DNA from: Nostoc foliaceum FACHB-393
GTDB taxonomy: Bacteria > Cyanobacteriota > Cyanobacteriia > Cyanobacteriales > Nostocaceae
Length of the DNA: 64,000 nt
Direction of reading: 5' to 3'
Assembly: GCF_014698505.1 (NCBI RefSeq)
Contig: NZ_JACJTD010000003.1
Span: forward strand, 248,001-312,000
Part shown: in pieces, positions 27,126 through 35,819 of the stretch
How the letters are laid out: each line of letters opens with the position of its first letter
Position numbering within the stretch: position 1 is the first letter of the stretch
Made by a program: the position numbers and the translations under genes
The notes under the pieces: model-generated
Seen by the model: the letters and a program-made list of their open reading frames with translations, nothing else
What the model was told of the DNA's origin: nothing
The model's database searches: none

Positions 27126-27653
27126 ATGGCAACAGAGCGTAAAAGTAGAACAAAGCGTGCCAAAAAAGAAGAAACCACTTGGCAAGAGCGGGTTATTCAA
27201 ATCCGCCGCGTAAGTAAAGTGGTCAAAGGTGGTAAAAAACTCAGCTTCCGAGCGATCGTTGTTGTTGGTAACGAACGTGGTCAGGTTGGAGTTGGAGTAG
27301 GCAAAGCCTCAGATGTAATTGGCGCCGTTAAAAAAGGCGTAGCCGATGGCAAAAAACACCTCATTGATATCCCAATCACCAAATCCAACTCCATCCCCCA
27401 TCCTATTGATGGTGTCGGTGGCGGTGCAAAAGTGATTATGCGTCCAGCCGCACCCGGTACTGGGGTAATTGCTGGTGGTGCTGTGAGAACTGTTTTGGAA
27501 TTGGCAGGAGTTCGTAACGTTCTAGCCAAGCAACTTGGCTCCAACAATCCGCTCAATAATGCTAGAGCCGCAGTTAATGCCTTATCTACACTGCGTACCC
27601 TTGCTGAAGTCGCCGAAGATCGCGGTATTCCTATTCAAAATCTCTACATCTAA
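27126..27653 (+). CDS. rpsE: 30S ribosomal protein S5
   Basis: 175 residues. S5 affects decoding accuracy. Signatures: [40 protein letters not shown] and [21 protein letters not shown]30, which follows S5 in many bacteria, is absent. Confidence 0.98.
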   Translation: MATERKSRTKRAKKEETTWQERVIQIRRVSKVVKGGKKLSFRAIVVVGNERGQVGVGVGKASDVIGAVKKGVADGKKHLIDIPITKSNSIPHPIDGVGGGAKVIMRPAAPGTGVIAGGAVRTVLELAGVRNVLAKQLGSNNPLNNARAAVNALSTLRTLAEVAEDRGIPIQNLYI

Positions 27654-27655
27654 TT

Positions 27656-27742
27656 TAGTCATTAGTCATTGGTCATGAGTCATTAGTGAATAACAAAGGA
27701 CAAATGACAAATGACAAACGACGAATGACAAACGACAAATGA
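27656..27742. repeat. STRR heptamer block between rpsE and rplO
   Basis: GTCATTAGTCATTGGTCATG is followed by GACAAATGACAAATGACAAA, with slightly diverged copies (ACGACGAATGAC). Confidence 0.85.
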
Positions 27743-27756
27743 GAACTTGATAACTT

Positions 27757-28200
27757 ATGAGACTCCATGATGTTAAGCCGCAAAAAGGCTCAAAGAAACG
27801 CAAGAAGCGTGTAGCTAGAGGTATTTCTGCCGGACAAGGCGCTAGTGCTGGTTTAGGTATGCGGGGTCAAAAATCCCGTTCTGGTAGTGGTACCAGACCA
27901 GGTTTTGAAGGTGGTCAACAGCCATTGTACCGCCGCTTACCTAAGCTGAAGGGCTTTCCGATTGTTAATCAGAAGATTTACACTACGATTAATGTAGAGA
28001 AGCTAGCCTCTCTTCCCGCGAATACGGAAGTAACTTTGACCTCATTAAAAGCCGCAGGTATCCTGACTGCTGTCAAGGGGCCATTGAAAGTTTTAGGTAA
28101 CGGGGAATTGAGCATTCCGCTCAAGGTACAAGCGGCAGCTTTCACAGGTTCAGCTCGTAGCAAAATTGAGGCAGCTGGGGGGAGTTGTGAAGTCTTATGA
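27757..28200 (+). CDS. rplO: 50S ribosomal protein L15
   Basis: 147 residues. A late-assembly protein of the large subunit. Signatures: [40 protein letters not shown] and [19 protein letters not shown]. Confidence 0.98.
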   Translation: MRLHDVKPQKGSKKRKKRVARGISAGQGASAGLGMRGQKSRSGSGTRPGFEGGQQPLYRRLPKLKGFPIVNQKIYTTINVEKLASLPANTEVTLTSLKAAGILTAVKGPLKVLGNGELSIPLKVQAAAFTGSARSKIEAAGGSCEVL

Positions 28201-28274
28201 GTGAGCCGGAACAGCGCACTTAAATGTAAGCCAACTCGCTGCCAGTGCTTGGTTCACTAAAAAGGTAGCACTCT

Positions 28275-29585
28275 ATGATCAGTCGAGATAAAGCCCCAAC
28301 GGCTCAAGAAACTTTTATGCAGATGGCACAAGCAGCCGGGCTGAGAGGTAGGCTGCTTGTCACCGTCGGTATTTTAATTTTGGTTCGCCTGGGTATTTTC
28401 TTACCCGTACCAGGGATTGATAGACCGAGATTTGCCGAAGCCATATCGGGGAGTAATTCCATATTCGGCTTATTGGATATATTTTCCGGGCGAGGACTTT
28501 CGACTTTGGGAGTCTTTGCTTTAGGGATTTTGCCCTTCATTAATGCGTCTATTATCATCCAATTGCTCACTGCTGCAATTCCATCTTTAGAAAATTTACA
28601 GAAAAATGAAGGCGAAGCAGGTCGACGAAAAATATCGCAAATTACCCGCTATGTAACTGTAGGTTGGGCAATTCTTCAAAGTGTAGCTTTCTCGTCATTA
28701 TTCCTCCAGCAATTTGCCTTAAACCCAGGACCAATCTTCGTAGCTGAAACTGCGATCGCTCTGACTGCTGGTTCTATGTTTGTAATGTGGGCATCAGAAC
28801 TGATTACAGAACGGGGCATTGGTAACGGTGCATCATTATTGATTTTTGTCAACATTGTTGCTTCATTACCAAAAGCTTTGGGTGATACCATCGAGTTGGT
28901 GCAAGTTGGCGGTCGGGAAACAGTAGGTCGCGTGATCGTGCTGATCTTAGTTTTCCTAGCGACAATTGTTGGTATTGTGATTGTGCAGGAAGGAATGCGC
29001 CGCATCCCAATTATTTCAGCTCGTCGCCAAGTAGGTAGGCGAGTTTTGGCAGAGCAGCGTAGCTATCTGCCCCTGCGGCTAAATCAAGGCGGCGTGATGC
29101 CAATTATTTTTGCTGCTGCCATTCTCAGCTTGCCACTGCTAATCGCCAATTTTACTAAAAATGCCGATTTGGCGAATATAGTTAACACTTATTTGAGTCC
29201 AAGCGGTTCTAGCTCCTGGGTCTATGCCTTGGTTTACATGGTTTCCATAGTTTTCTTCAGCTATTTCTATTCTTCGTTGATTCTCAACCCAGTAGACGTG
29301 GCGCAGAACTTGAAGAAAATGGGTTCTAGTATTCCTGGAATTCGTCCCGGCAAGGCAACTAGCGAGTATATCGAACGCGTTTCTAACCGACTCACTTTTT
29401 TGGGTGCAATATTTTTGGGCTTGGTTGCTATTATTCCTACCGCCGTGGAAAGCGCTTTGAATGTGAAAACTTTCCAGGGAATAGGTGCAACCTCTTTGTT
29501 AATTTTAGTTGGTGTGGCAATCGAGACAGCCAAACAAGTCCAAACATATGTCATCTCTCAGCGCTATGAAGGAATGGTGAAATAA
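28275..29585 (+). CDS. secY: Preprotein translocase subunit SecY
   Basis: 436 residues with ten membrane helices, forming the SecYEG channel in plasma and thylakoid membranes. Signatures: [40 protein letters not shown] (plug/helix 2), [19 protein letters not shown], and the cytosolic loop [20 protein letters not shown]. adk follows after two bases. SecG is encoded 17 kb away at 46579. Confidence 0.98.
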   Translation: MISRDKAPTAQETFMQMAQAAGLRGRLLVTVGILILVRLGIFLPVPGIDRPRFAEAISGSNSIFGLLDIFSGRGLSTLGVFALGILPFINASIIIQLLTAAIPSLENLQKNEGEAGRRKISQITRYVTVGWAILQSVAFSSLFLQQFALNPGPIFVAETAIALTAGSMFVMWASELITERGIGNGASLLIFVNIVASLPKALGDTIELVQVGGRETVGRVIVLILVFLATIVGIVIVQEGMRRIPIISARRQVGRRVLAEQRSYLPLRLNQGGVMPIIFAAAILSLPLLIANFTKNADLANIVNTYLSPSGSSSWVYALVYMVSIVFFSYFYSSLILNPVDVAQNLKKMGSSIPGIRPGKATSEYIERVSNRLTFLGAIFLGLVAIIPTAVESALNVKTFQGIGATSLLILVGVAIETAKQVQTYVISQRYEGMVK

Positions 29586-29587
29586 TA

Positions 29588-30142
29588 GTGACGCGATTAA
29601 TCTTCTTGGGACCGCCTGGAGCTGGTAAAGGAACACAAGCTCAAACTTTGGCTGAACACTTGAATATTCCCCATATTTCTACTGGTGAAATATTAAGACA
29701 AGCCATGAAAGAGCAAACTCATCTGGGAATCAAGGCTCAAAGTTATGTTGATAGCGGCGAGTTAGTACCCGACCAGCTAGTACAGGACTTGGTACAGGAG
29801 CGCCTCAGTCAACCAGATGCCAAAAATGGTTGGATTCTTGATGGTTTTCCTCGCAAAGTAACCCAAGCAGCTTTTCTGGAGAAGTTACTGGAAGAAATAC
29901 ATCAGAGCGGCGAAAGGGTAGTCAATCTAGATGCACCAGATGAAATTGTAATCGCACGTTTGCTAGCTAGAGGACGAAAAGATGATACCGAAGAGGTAAT
30001 TCGTCGTCGTTTAGAAGTGTACCGCGCTGAAACTGCACCTTTAATTGATTATTATGGCGATCGCAAAAAACTCCTAACAGTCAATGGCAATCAGTCCCAA
30101 GAAGATGTTACTGATGAACTACAAAAGGTAATCGCTTCCTGA
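29588..30142 (+). CDS. adk: Adenylate kinase, short-LID form
   Basis: 184 residues, GTG start two bases after secY. It catalyses ATP + AMP to 2 ADP. Walker A is [14 protein letters not shown]; then [29 protein letters not shown] (AMP binding) and [20 protein letters not shown]. The LID is the short type without the zinc-binding insert, which explains the length below the E. coli form. Confidence 0.97.
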   Translation: MTRLIFLGPPGAGKGTQAQTLAEHLNIPHISTGEILRQAMKEQTHLGIKAQSYVDSGELVPDQLVQDLVQERLSQPDAKNGWILDGFPRKVTQAAFLEKLLEEIHQSGERVVNLDAPDEIVIARLLARGRKDDTEEVIRRRLEVYRAETAPLIDYYGDRKKLLTVNGNQSQEDVTDELQKVIAS

Positions 30143-30367
30143 AAAAGAAAGGGTGAGGGCATGAGGGAGACAAGGAAATATGGGAGGAGCTACAGTAATT
30201 CTTTTCCCAATGCCCCATGCCCCATGCCTTATACCCTATATCAAAAAAAAGATCAATTTTAGCTAAGATATATTAATAAACTGTTGATATATTTCTTAAA
30301 ATGTGTTTTTTTTGCAGATGAAGCGCTGCAACTGAACACGAAATTGTTGAGTTGAGGAAAAAACAAA
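30143..30367. other. Intergenic region adk-infA with low-complexity repeats
   Basis: 225 bases with GGGTGAGGGCATGAGGGAGA and a pyrimidine-rich counterpart (ATGCCCCATGCCCCATGCC), which could pair. The distal part is AT-rich and may carry a promoter for infA. No ORF. Confidence 0.4.
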
Positions 30368-30592
30368 TTGTCTAAGCAAGATTTGATTGAAATGGAAGGC
30401 ACGGTTACAGAGTCCTTGCCCAATGCGATGTTTCGCGTTGACTTGGACAATGGCTTTAACGTGCTAGCACACATTTCCGGCAAGATTCGCCGAAATTATA
30501 TCAAGATTTTGCCCGGCGATCGCGTCAAGGTAGAGTTAACTCCTTACGACTTGACCAAAGGCAGAATTACCTATCGACTACGAAAGAAGTAA
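30368..30592 (+). CDS. infA: Translation initiation factor IF-1
   Basis: 74 residues, one OB fold; binds the ribosomal A site during initiation. Sequence: [40 protein letters not shown] and [20 protein letters not shown]. The start codon is TTG: the invariant SKQD follows it directly and TTGAGGA lies ten bases upstream, while no ATG is available before residue 9. A rare start on a translation factor could make its synthesis sensitive to initiation conditions (inference). Confidence 0.96.
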
Positions 30593-30671
30593 GTATATGT
30601 AGAGAATTTTACCATAAAACCATTTTTAGGACTGTTTATTACTCAATTCACTGGTTTAATTTCCCTAGAAA

Positions 30672-30680
30672 TGCTATAAT
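30672..30680 (+). promoter_or_regulatory. Extended -10 promoter upstream of rpmJ
   Basis: TGCTATAAT is a perfect extended -10 (TG-N-TATAAT). Transcription would start near 30687, about 23 bases before rpmJ. A -35 is not clear, as often with extended -10 promoters. It suggests that rpmJ and the downstream genes have their own promoter. Confidence 0.55.
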
Positions 30681-30709
30681 TTAATATTTGGAGTCAAAAA
30701 ATAAAAGGC

Positions 30710-30823
30710 ATGAAAGTTAGAGCCTCAGTCAAGAAAATCTGTGAAAAGTGTAACGTGATCAAACGTCGTGGTCGCGTCATGGTGATCTGCGTAAACCCCA
30801 AACATAAGCAACGTCAAGGATAG
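30710..30823 (+). CDS. rpmJ: 50S ribosomal protein L36
   Basis: 37 codons plus stop, the complete L36. It starts [20 protein letters not shown] and continues with [17 protein letters not shown]. The Cys-x2-Cys at 11 and 14, Cys27 and His32 form the zinc ribbon of the C+ form. GGAG lies upstream. Confidence 0.97.
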   Translation: MKVRASVKKICEKCNVIKRRGRVMVICVNPKHKQRQG

Positions 30824-30874
30824 CACTCTTACCAACAGAGTGAGTTGCAACACGCATATCATTAATTAAAACGA

Positions 30875-30898
30875 AAAAACGCGATTAATCACGTTTTT
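30875..30898 (+). terminator. Terminator-like hairpin between rpmJ and rpsM
   Basis: AAAAACGCGATT pairs with AATCACGTTTTT (one C-A mismatch), and the 3' arm ends in five T. It lies 52 bases after the rpmJ stop and 42 before rpsM. It may partly terminate transcription inside the cluster. Confidence 0.5.
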
Positions 30899-30939
30899 CT
30901 AACCAACAGCAATTGCGAAAACAATAGGGAGAGTTCATT

Positions 30940-31320
30940 GTGGCACGGATTGCCGGAGTAGACCTTCCACGCGATAAGCGCGTCGAGATTGGTCTAACTT
31001 ACATTTACGGAATTGGGTTATCACGCGCTCAAGAAATTATAGCGGCTACTGGTGTGAACCCAGATACCCGCGTTAAGGACTTAAGTGATGCCGATGTGAC
31101 AGCACTACGAGGCGAAATAGAAAGCAACTATCAAGTTGAAGGCGACTTGCGGCGCTTGGAGTCTTTGAACATCAAGCGCTTAGTTGACATTGGTACCTAC
31201 AGAGGGCGTCGCCATCGTATGGGCTTACCAGTTAGAGGACAAAGAACTCGTACCAATGCCAGAACCCGTCGAGGCAGAAGGCAGACAGTGGCTGGGAAGA
31301 AGAAGGCTCCAGGGAAATAA
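30940..31320 (+). CDS. rpsM: 30S ribosomal protein S13
   Basis: 126 residues, GTG start with AGGGAGA upstream. S13 contacts P-site tRNA and intersubunit bridges. Signatures: [38 protein letters not shown] and [20 protein letters not shown]. Confidence 0.98.
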   Translation: MARIAGVDLPRDKRVEIGLTYIYGIGLSRAQEIIAATGVNPDTRVKDLSDADVTALRGEIESNYQVEGDLRRLESLNIKRLVDIGTYRGRRHRMGLPVRGQRTRTNARTRRGRRQTVAGKKKAPGK

Positions 31321-31374
31321 TTTTGCAACACTTGCTAATCAGAGCAAGTTTTACCTTAAATCAACTAAACAAGT

Positions 31375-31770
31375 ATGGCGAGACAACCAACTAAAAAATC
31401 CGGGAGCAAGAAGCAGAAACGGAATGTACCCAGTGGAATGGCCTACATCCAGTCTACTTTCAACAATAGCATTGTCACCATTACCGATCAAAATGGAGAT
31501 GTCATCTCCTGGGCTAGTGCTGGTTCTAGCGGTTTTAAGGGAGCAAAAAAGGGAACTCCCTTTGCAGCGCAAACCGCTGCTGAAAGTGCAGCCCGTAGAG
31601 CCATTGATCAAGGAATGCGCCAAATTGAGGTAATGGTAAGTGGACCAGGAGCAGGTAGAGAAACCGCTATCCGGGCACTTCAAGGAGCAGGACTGGAAAT
31701 TACACTCATTCGGGATATTACCCCCATTCCTCACAATGGTTGCCGTCCACCCAAGCGCCGTCGAGTTTAA
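31375..31770 (+). CDS. rpsK: 30S ribosomal protein S11
   Basis: 131 residues. S11 lines the platform near the E site. Signatures: [40 protein letters not shown] and [17 protein letters not shown]. rpsD (S4), the next gene in many bacterial alpha operons, is missing; rpoA follows. Confidence 0.98.
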
Positions 31771-32097
31771 ATACCAAGACTTGGGCATTGAGGGCGAGAA
31801 GTTACAACCAAAGTAAGTAAAATTACTTCCAATGACCGCTTGGGCGTCTAACGTGCAAATTGTCATTGGGTGAAAAGTTGGGCGACCAGAAGCATGTCAG
31901 ATTTTCCCATAGGGAAAGATGTTAAGCTTCGGGCTACCCAAAATATTATTAGCGCCTGCAAGCTCAATAGGGGCATCAAACTATACCGTAATTTTATACT
32001 AGTAGTTTGATTAACCTAGACCTACAGGACATAAAGTCAATTCGGGAGGCAATTGATTTGTCTGCTAGCAGCACCTTAGAAAAAGGGAGGCTCATCC
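31771..32097 (+). promoter_or_regulatory. Structured leader-like region upstream of rpoA
   Basis: 327 bases without an ORF. Perfect stems are CCAATGAC 31829-31836 with GTCATTGG 31862-31869, and TTTCCC 31913-31918 with GGGAAA 31922-31927, with GC-rich sequence around them. The region ends in AAGGGAGG before the rpoA GTG. It could hold a separate promoter and leader for rpoA-rplQ-truA and onward. No known RNA family recognised. Confidence 0.4.
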
Positions 32098-33045
32098 GTG
32101 GCGCAGTTTCAGATTGAATGTGTAGAGTCGAATACTGAAGAAAGTCGGAACCATTACAGTAAATTTGTTCTGGAACCTCTAGAACGCGGTCAAGGAACAA
32201 CGGTTGGCAACGCACTGCGGCGGGTTTTACTGTCCAACCTAGAAGGTACAGCAGTTACAGCAGTGCGAATAGCAGGCGTTTCACACGAGTTTGCTACAGT
32301 TCCGGGCGTGCGGGAAGATGTGCTGGAAATCCTCATGAAAATGAAGGAAGTTATCCTAAAAAACTATTCCTCGCAGCCCCAAATTGGTAGATTACTCGTT
32401 AACGGCCCAGCAACTATCACTGCGGCGCATTTTGATTTACCCAGTGAAGTAGAAGTTATCGATCCGACCCAGTATGTAGCCACCATCGCTGAGGGTGGAA
32501 AGCTGGAAATGGAATTTCGGATCGAGAAAGGCAAAGGCTATCGCACTGTAGAGCGAGGACGTGAGGAAGCCACATCGTTGGACTTTCTGCAAATCGACTC
32601 AATATTTATGCCAGTGCGAAAAGTTAACTATAGTGTCGAAGAATCTCGTGGGGAAGGCTTGATTCCAAAAGACCGACTGCTGTTGGAAGTTTGGACAAAT
32701 GGCAGTATTTCCCCCCAAGAAGCACTATCTTCAGCCGCTGGGATCTTGGTAGATTTATTCAACCCATTGAAAGACATCTCCCTAGAACCAACAGACACAG
32801 GTTCGGAGATTCCAGACGACCCAACTGCCCAGATACCCATCGAAGAGTTGCAACTTTCTGTGCGGGCATATAACTGTCTCAAACGGGCACAAGTTAACTC
32901 TGTGGCAGATTTGTTGGATTATACCCAAGAAGACCTCTTAGAAATTAAGAACTTTGGGCAGAAGTCAGCAGAAGAAGTCGTGGAAGCTTTGCAGCGACGC
33001 TTGGGCATCACTCTGCCAATGGAAAGAGGCTCTAAACACCCTTAA
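32098..33045 (+). CDS. rpoA: RNA polymerase alpha subunit
   Basis: 315 residues, GTG start with a strong GGGAGG site. The N-terminal domain (about 1-225) dimerises and nucleates polymerase assembly (VLEPLERGQGTTVGNALRRV, LLSNLEGTAVTAVRIAGVSH). After the linker, the C-terminal domain (about 245-305) binds DNA and activators (LSVRAYNCLKRAQVNSVADL, then IKNFGQKSAEEVVEALQRRL). Confidence 0.98.
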   Translation: MAQFQIECVESNTEESRNHYSKFVLEPLERGQGTTVGNALRRVLLSNLEGTAVTAVRIAGVSHEFATVPGVREDVLEILMKMKEVILKNYSSQPQIGRLLVNGPATITAAHFDLPSEVEVIDPTQYVATIAEGGKLEMEFRIEKGKGYRTVERGREEATSLDFLQIDSIFMPVRKVNYSVEESRGEGLIPKDRLLLEVWTNGSISPQEALSSAAGILVDLFNPLKDISLEPTDTGSEIPDDPTAQIPIEELQLSVRAYNCLKRAQVNSVADLLDYTQEDLLEIKNFGQKSAEEVVEALQRRLGITLPMERGSKHP

Positions 33046-33076
33046 GAAAAACCTTCATAATTCATAGTGCATAATT

Positions 33077-33427
33077 ATGCGTCACCGTTGTCGCGTCAAA
33101 AAACTCAGTAAACCAGCCGATCAACGCCGTGCTTTGTTGCGATCGCTCGCCACCGAGCTGATCCGTCATGGTAAGATCACCACCACTTTAATTAGAGCGA
33201 AAGTTCTGCGAAGTGAAGTGGAAAAAATGATTACCCTAGCCAAAAATGGCTCCTTGTCAGCACGTCGGGAAGCCCTTGGCTATATCTTCGACAAACAACT
33301 GGTTCACGCTCTATTTGAGCAAGCTCCAACTCGATACGGCGATCGCCAGGGCGGTTATACCCGCATCCTGCGTACCGTACCGCGTCGGGGTGATAATGCA
33401 AAAATGGCAATAATTGAATTGGTTTAA
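33077..33427 (+). CDS. rplQ: 50S ribosomal protein L17
   Basis: 116 residues, the usual bacterial length. Signatures: [40 protein letters not shown], and [20 protein letters not shown]. It follows rpoA as in most bacteria. Confidence 0.98.
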   Translation: MRHRCRVKKLSKPADQRRALLRSLATELIRHGKITTTLIRAKVLRSEVEKMITLAKNGSLSARREALGYIFDKQLVHALFEQAPTRYGDRQGGYTRILRTVPRRGDNAKMAIIELV

Positions 33428-33489
33428 GTCATTAGTCATTGGTCATTAGTCATTAGTGAATGACAAAGGACAAATGACAAAGGACAAAA
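33428..33489. repeat. STRR heptamer block between rplQ and truA
   Basis: GTCATTA/GTCATTG repeats then GACAAAG/GACAAAT repeats. The second half happens to be open in frame with truA and gives a false N-terminal extension. Confidence 0.85.
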
Positions 33490-33494
33490 TCTGT

Positions 33495-34343
33495 ATGTTA
33501 GAAAGCCACCAGCCTACACAAACTCATCGAGTAGCCTTGGTAATCCAATACCTGGGCACTCATTTTCATGGCTGGCAACGGCAAAAAAAACAACGGTCTG
33601 TCCAAGAAGAGATAGAAATTGCGATCACTACTATTCTTGGGCATCATGTGACACTACACGGTGCTGGGCGAACCGATTCTGGAGTTCACGCTGCTGCTCA
33701 AGTAGCCCATTTTGAAGCAACAGGTTTAATTCCGCCTCACAAGTGGGCAACAATCCTCAACAGCTACCTGCCGCCAGATATATTAATCAGGGCTTCAGCT
33801 AGTGTAGATAACCGTTGGCACGCTCGCTTTAGTGCAGCTTATCGACGGTATCGTTACACAATATATACTGAAGATCGGCCTAACTTGTTTGTAAGACCCT
33901 TCAGTTGGCATTATTATTATGCACCCCTGGATGAATCTTTAATCCAAGCTGCCTTGAAACCTCTCTTGGGAAAGCATCACTTAGCTGCTTTTCACCGTGC
34001 AGGCTCAAAGCGATCACATTCCTGGGTAGAGGTGCAAGCAGCAGAGTGTCGTCGCAGTGGGCCATTTATCCATATTGAAATACAGGCAGATGGATTTTTG
34101 TATGGCATGGTACGGCTGTTGGTAGGGATGCTGGTACAAGTAGGTTCTGAACAACGGACACTTTCTAGCTTCACCGAACTCTGGAAAGAACAACGTCGAG
34201 AAGAAGTGAAACACGCCGCACCGCCCCAAGGCTTGTGCTTGTTGCGAGTCGGCTATCCAGATTTTCCTTTTCCAAAAGAGATTTGGTACGACACCTTGCC
34301 AAAGTTCGTCACTAGTCAAGAGTCATTAGTCATTGGTTCTTAG
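33495..34343 (+). CDS. truA: tRNA pseudouridine(38-40) synthase TruA
   Basis: 282 residues from the ATG at 33495. It makes pseudouridine at positions 38-40 of the anticodon stem of many tRNAs. Signatures: RVALVIQYLGTHFHGWQRQ, then GAGRTDSGVHAAAQVAHFE with the catalytic Asp, and RYRYTIYTEDRPN. An in-frame ATG at 33456 would add 13 residues (MNDKGQMTKDKIC) encoded by STRR repeat; these are unlike the family and are excluded. The last dozen residues also read into the next STRR. Confidence 0.96.
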   Translation: MLESHQPTQTHRVALVIQYLGTHFHGWQRQKKQRSVQEEIEIAITTILGHHVTLHGAGRTDSGVHAAAQVAHFEATGLIPPHKWATILNSYLPPDILIRASASVDNRWHARFSAAYRRYRYTIYTEDRPNLFVRPFSWHYYYAPLDESLIQAALKPLLGKHHLAAFHRAGSKRSHSWVEVQAAECRRSGPFIHIEIQADGFLYGMVRLLVGMLVQVGSEQRTLSSFTELWKEQRREEVKHAAPPQGLCLLRVGYPDFPFPKEIWYDTLPKFVTSQESLVIGS

Positions 34344-34408
34344 TAACAACTAATGACAACTGACAAATGACTAATGACAAATTAAAAATGACAAAGGACA
34401 CATGACAA
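34318..34408. repeat. STRR heptamer block between truA and rplM
   Basis: AGTCATTAGTCATTGG is followed by GACAACTGACAAATGACTAA and AAAAATGACAAAGGACACAT. It overlaps the end of truA and reaches the rplM start, whose first codons (ATGACAACG) continue the repeat. Confidence 0.8.
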
Positions 34409-34870
34409 ATGACAACGAGTAAAACATACCTTCCTTCTCAAGCATCCCTTGAGCGTGAGTGGTACATAGTAGATGCCACCGATAAACGCCTCGGTCGCCT
34501 CGCCAGCGAAATCGCTCAAGTATTGAGAGGCAAAAAGAAACCCGAATATACACCCCACCTAGATACAGGTGACTTCGTAATCGTCATTAATGCCGAGAAA
34601 GTCGCAGTCACTGGCAAAAAGCGCACTCAAAAGCTTTACCGCCGACATTCTGGTCGTCCCGGTGGGATGAAAACCGAAACTTTCGCTAAACTGCAAGGCC
34701 GCATACCAGAGCGGATTTTAGAACAAGCTGTTAAAGGTATGCTACCTAAAAATAGCCTGGGTAAGCAGTTGTTCACCAAGCTAAAAGTTTACGCTGGGCC
34801 TACGCATCCTCATGATGCTCAAAAACCTAAAGAACTAAAAGTTAGTACAATTCCTGGAGAAGAAAATTAA
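34409..34870 (+). CDS. rplM: 50S ribosomal protein L13
   Basis: 153 residues. An early-assembly protein. Signatures: [40 protein letters not shown] and [20 protein letters not shown]. The first two residues after Met may derive from the adjoining repeat. The stop overlaps rpsI by one base (TAATG). Confidence 0.98.
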   Translation: MTTSKTYLPSQASLEREWYIVDATDKRLGRLASEIAQVLRGKKKPEYTPHLDTGDFVIVINAEKVAVTGKKRTQKLYRRHSGRPGGMKTETFAKLQGRIPERILEQAVKGMLPKNSLGKQLFTKLKVYAGPTHPHDAQKPKELKVSTIPGEEN

Positions 34871-35286
34871 TGGTAGTAGCAGATGCTAATAGCGGTCGCG
34901 CCGTATACTGGGGTACTGGCCGTCGTAAGAACGCAGTAGCACGGGTACGCTTGGTTCCAGGCACCGGTCAACTGATTGTGAACGGTAAAGATGGAACCTT
35001 GTATTTCCAATTCAACCCCAACTACCTGGGAGTGATTAAAGCACCCCTGGAAACTCTGGGATTAGAAAATGAATATGACATTTTGGTGAAAGCAGAAGGC
35101 GGTGGCTTGACCGGACAGGCTGATTCTGTTCGTTTGGGAGTTGCTCGTGCTTTGTGCCAACTAGACCCAGACAACCGCCCACCTTTGAAAACCGAAGGTT
35201 ATTTGACTCGCGATCCCAGAGCAAAAGAGCGGAAGAAATATGGTTTACATAAAGCTCGGAAAGCGCCTCAGTACTCTAAGCGATAA
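34870..35286 (+). CDS. rpsI: 30S ribosomal protein S9
   Basis: 138 residues. The C-terminal tail contacts P-site tRNA. Signatures: [40 protein letters not shown] and the terminal [19 protein letters not shown]. Coupled to rplM by TAATG. Confidence 0.98.
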   Translation: MVVADANSGRAVYWGTGRRKNAVARVRLVPGTGQLIVNGKDGTLYFQFNPNYLGVIKAPLETLGLENEYDILVKAEGGGLTGQADSVRLGVARALCQLDPDNRPPLKTEGYLTRDPRAKERKKYGLHKARKAPQYSKR

Positions 35287-35289
35287 GCG

Positions 35290-35420
35290 ATTGAAGACTG
35301 GGTATTGGTTACTGGGTACTGGGTATTGGAGATTAGGTATTGAGAATTGAGTATTGTGAAAAGTCCATTGTTTATTTACATCTTTCCCAGTCCCTAGTCC
35401 CCAGTCCCTAATCCCTAGCT
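35290..35420. repeat. Tandem repeat block between rpsI and rpmE
   Basis: TGGGTATTGGTTACTGGGTA-type units are followed by CCCAGTCCCTAGTCCCCAGT units, partly complementary. A TATAAT at 35440-35445 just beyond it may be the -10 of an rpmE promoter, without a clear -35. Confidence 0.65.
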
Positions 35421-35472
35421 CTAATTGAAACCTGAAAGTTATAATTGATATAGATTCATCACACAAGGAACA

Positions 35473-35715
35473 ATGGCTAAAGCTGATATTCACCCCAAGT
35501 GGTATCCAGATGCTAAAGTTTACTGCAACGGTCAAGTCGTTATGACCATTGGCTCTACCAAGCCAGAATTGCATGTAGATGTTTGGTCTGGAAATCATCC
35601 ATTTTACACCGGTACTCAGAAGATTATTGATACTGAGGGTCGGGTAGAGCGCTTCCTCCGCAAGTACGGTATGAGCAGCACTCAAACATCTGGCGAAGAT
35701 CAAAACAAAAAGTAG
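35473..35715 (+). CDS. rpmE: 50S ribosomal protein L31
   Basis: 80 residues with AAGGAAC upstream. It starts MAKADIHPKWYPDAKVYCNG and has DVWSGNHPFYTGTQKI and EGRVERFLRKYGM. Only one Cys (residue 18) is present, so this is the zinc-free C- form. Confidence 0.97.
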   Translation: MAKADIHPKWYPDAKVYCNGQVVMTIGSTKPELHVDVWSGNHPFYTGTQKIIDTEGRVERFLRKYGMSSTQTSGEDQNKK

Positions 35716-35819
35716 CGGGTTGGCTCTGCTGTTAACGACGGCCCTGCATCAGCTGGGTCGATTTTCATTTATATGCTCGAGCCAATTTGTTATTTTTTTA
35801 AGGAGCGATCGCACTCGTC

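Noticed and set aside
19493..34408. STRR blocks considered as attachment sites or CRISPR-like arrays
   Set aside because: Heptamer units without spacers, scattered in many gaps with different unit types; no integrase nearby.
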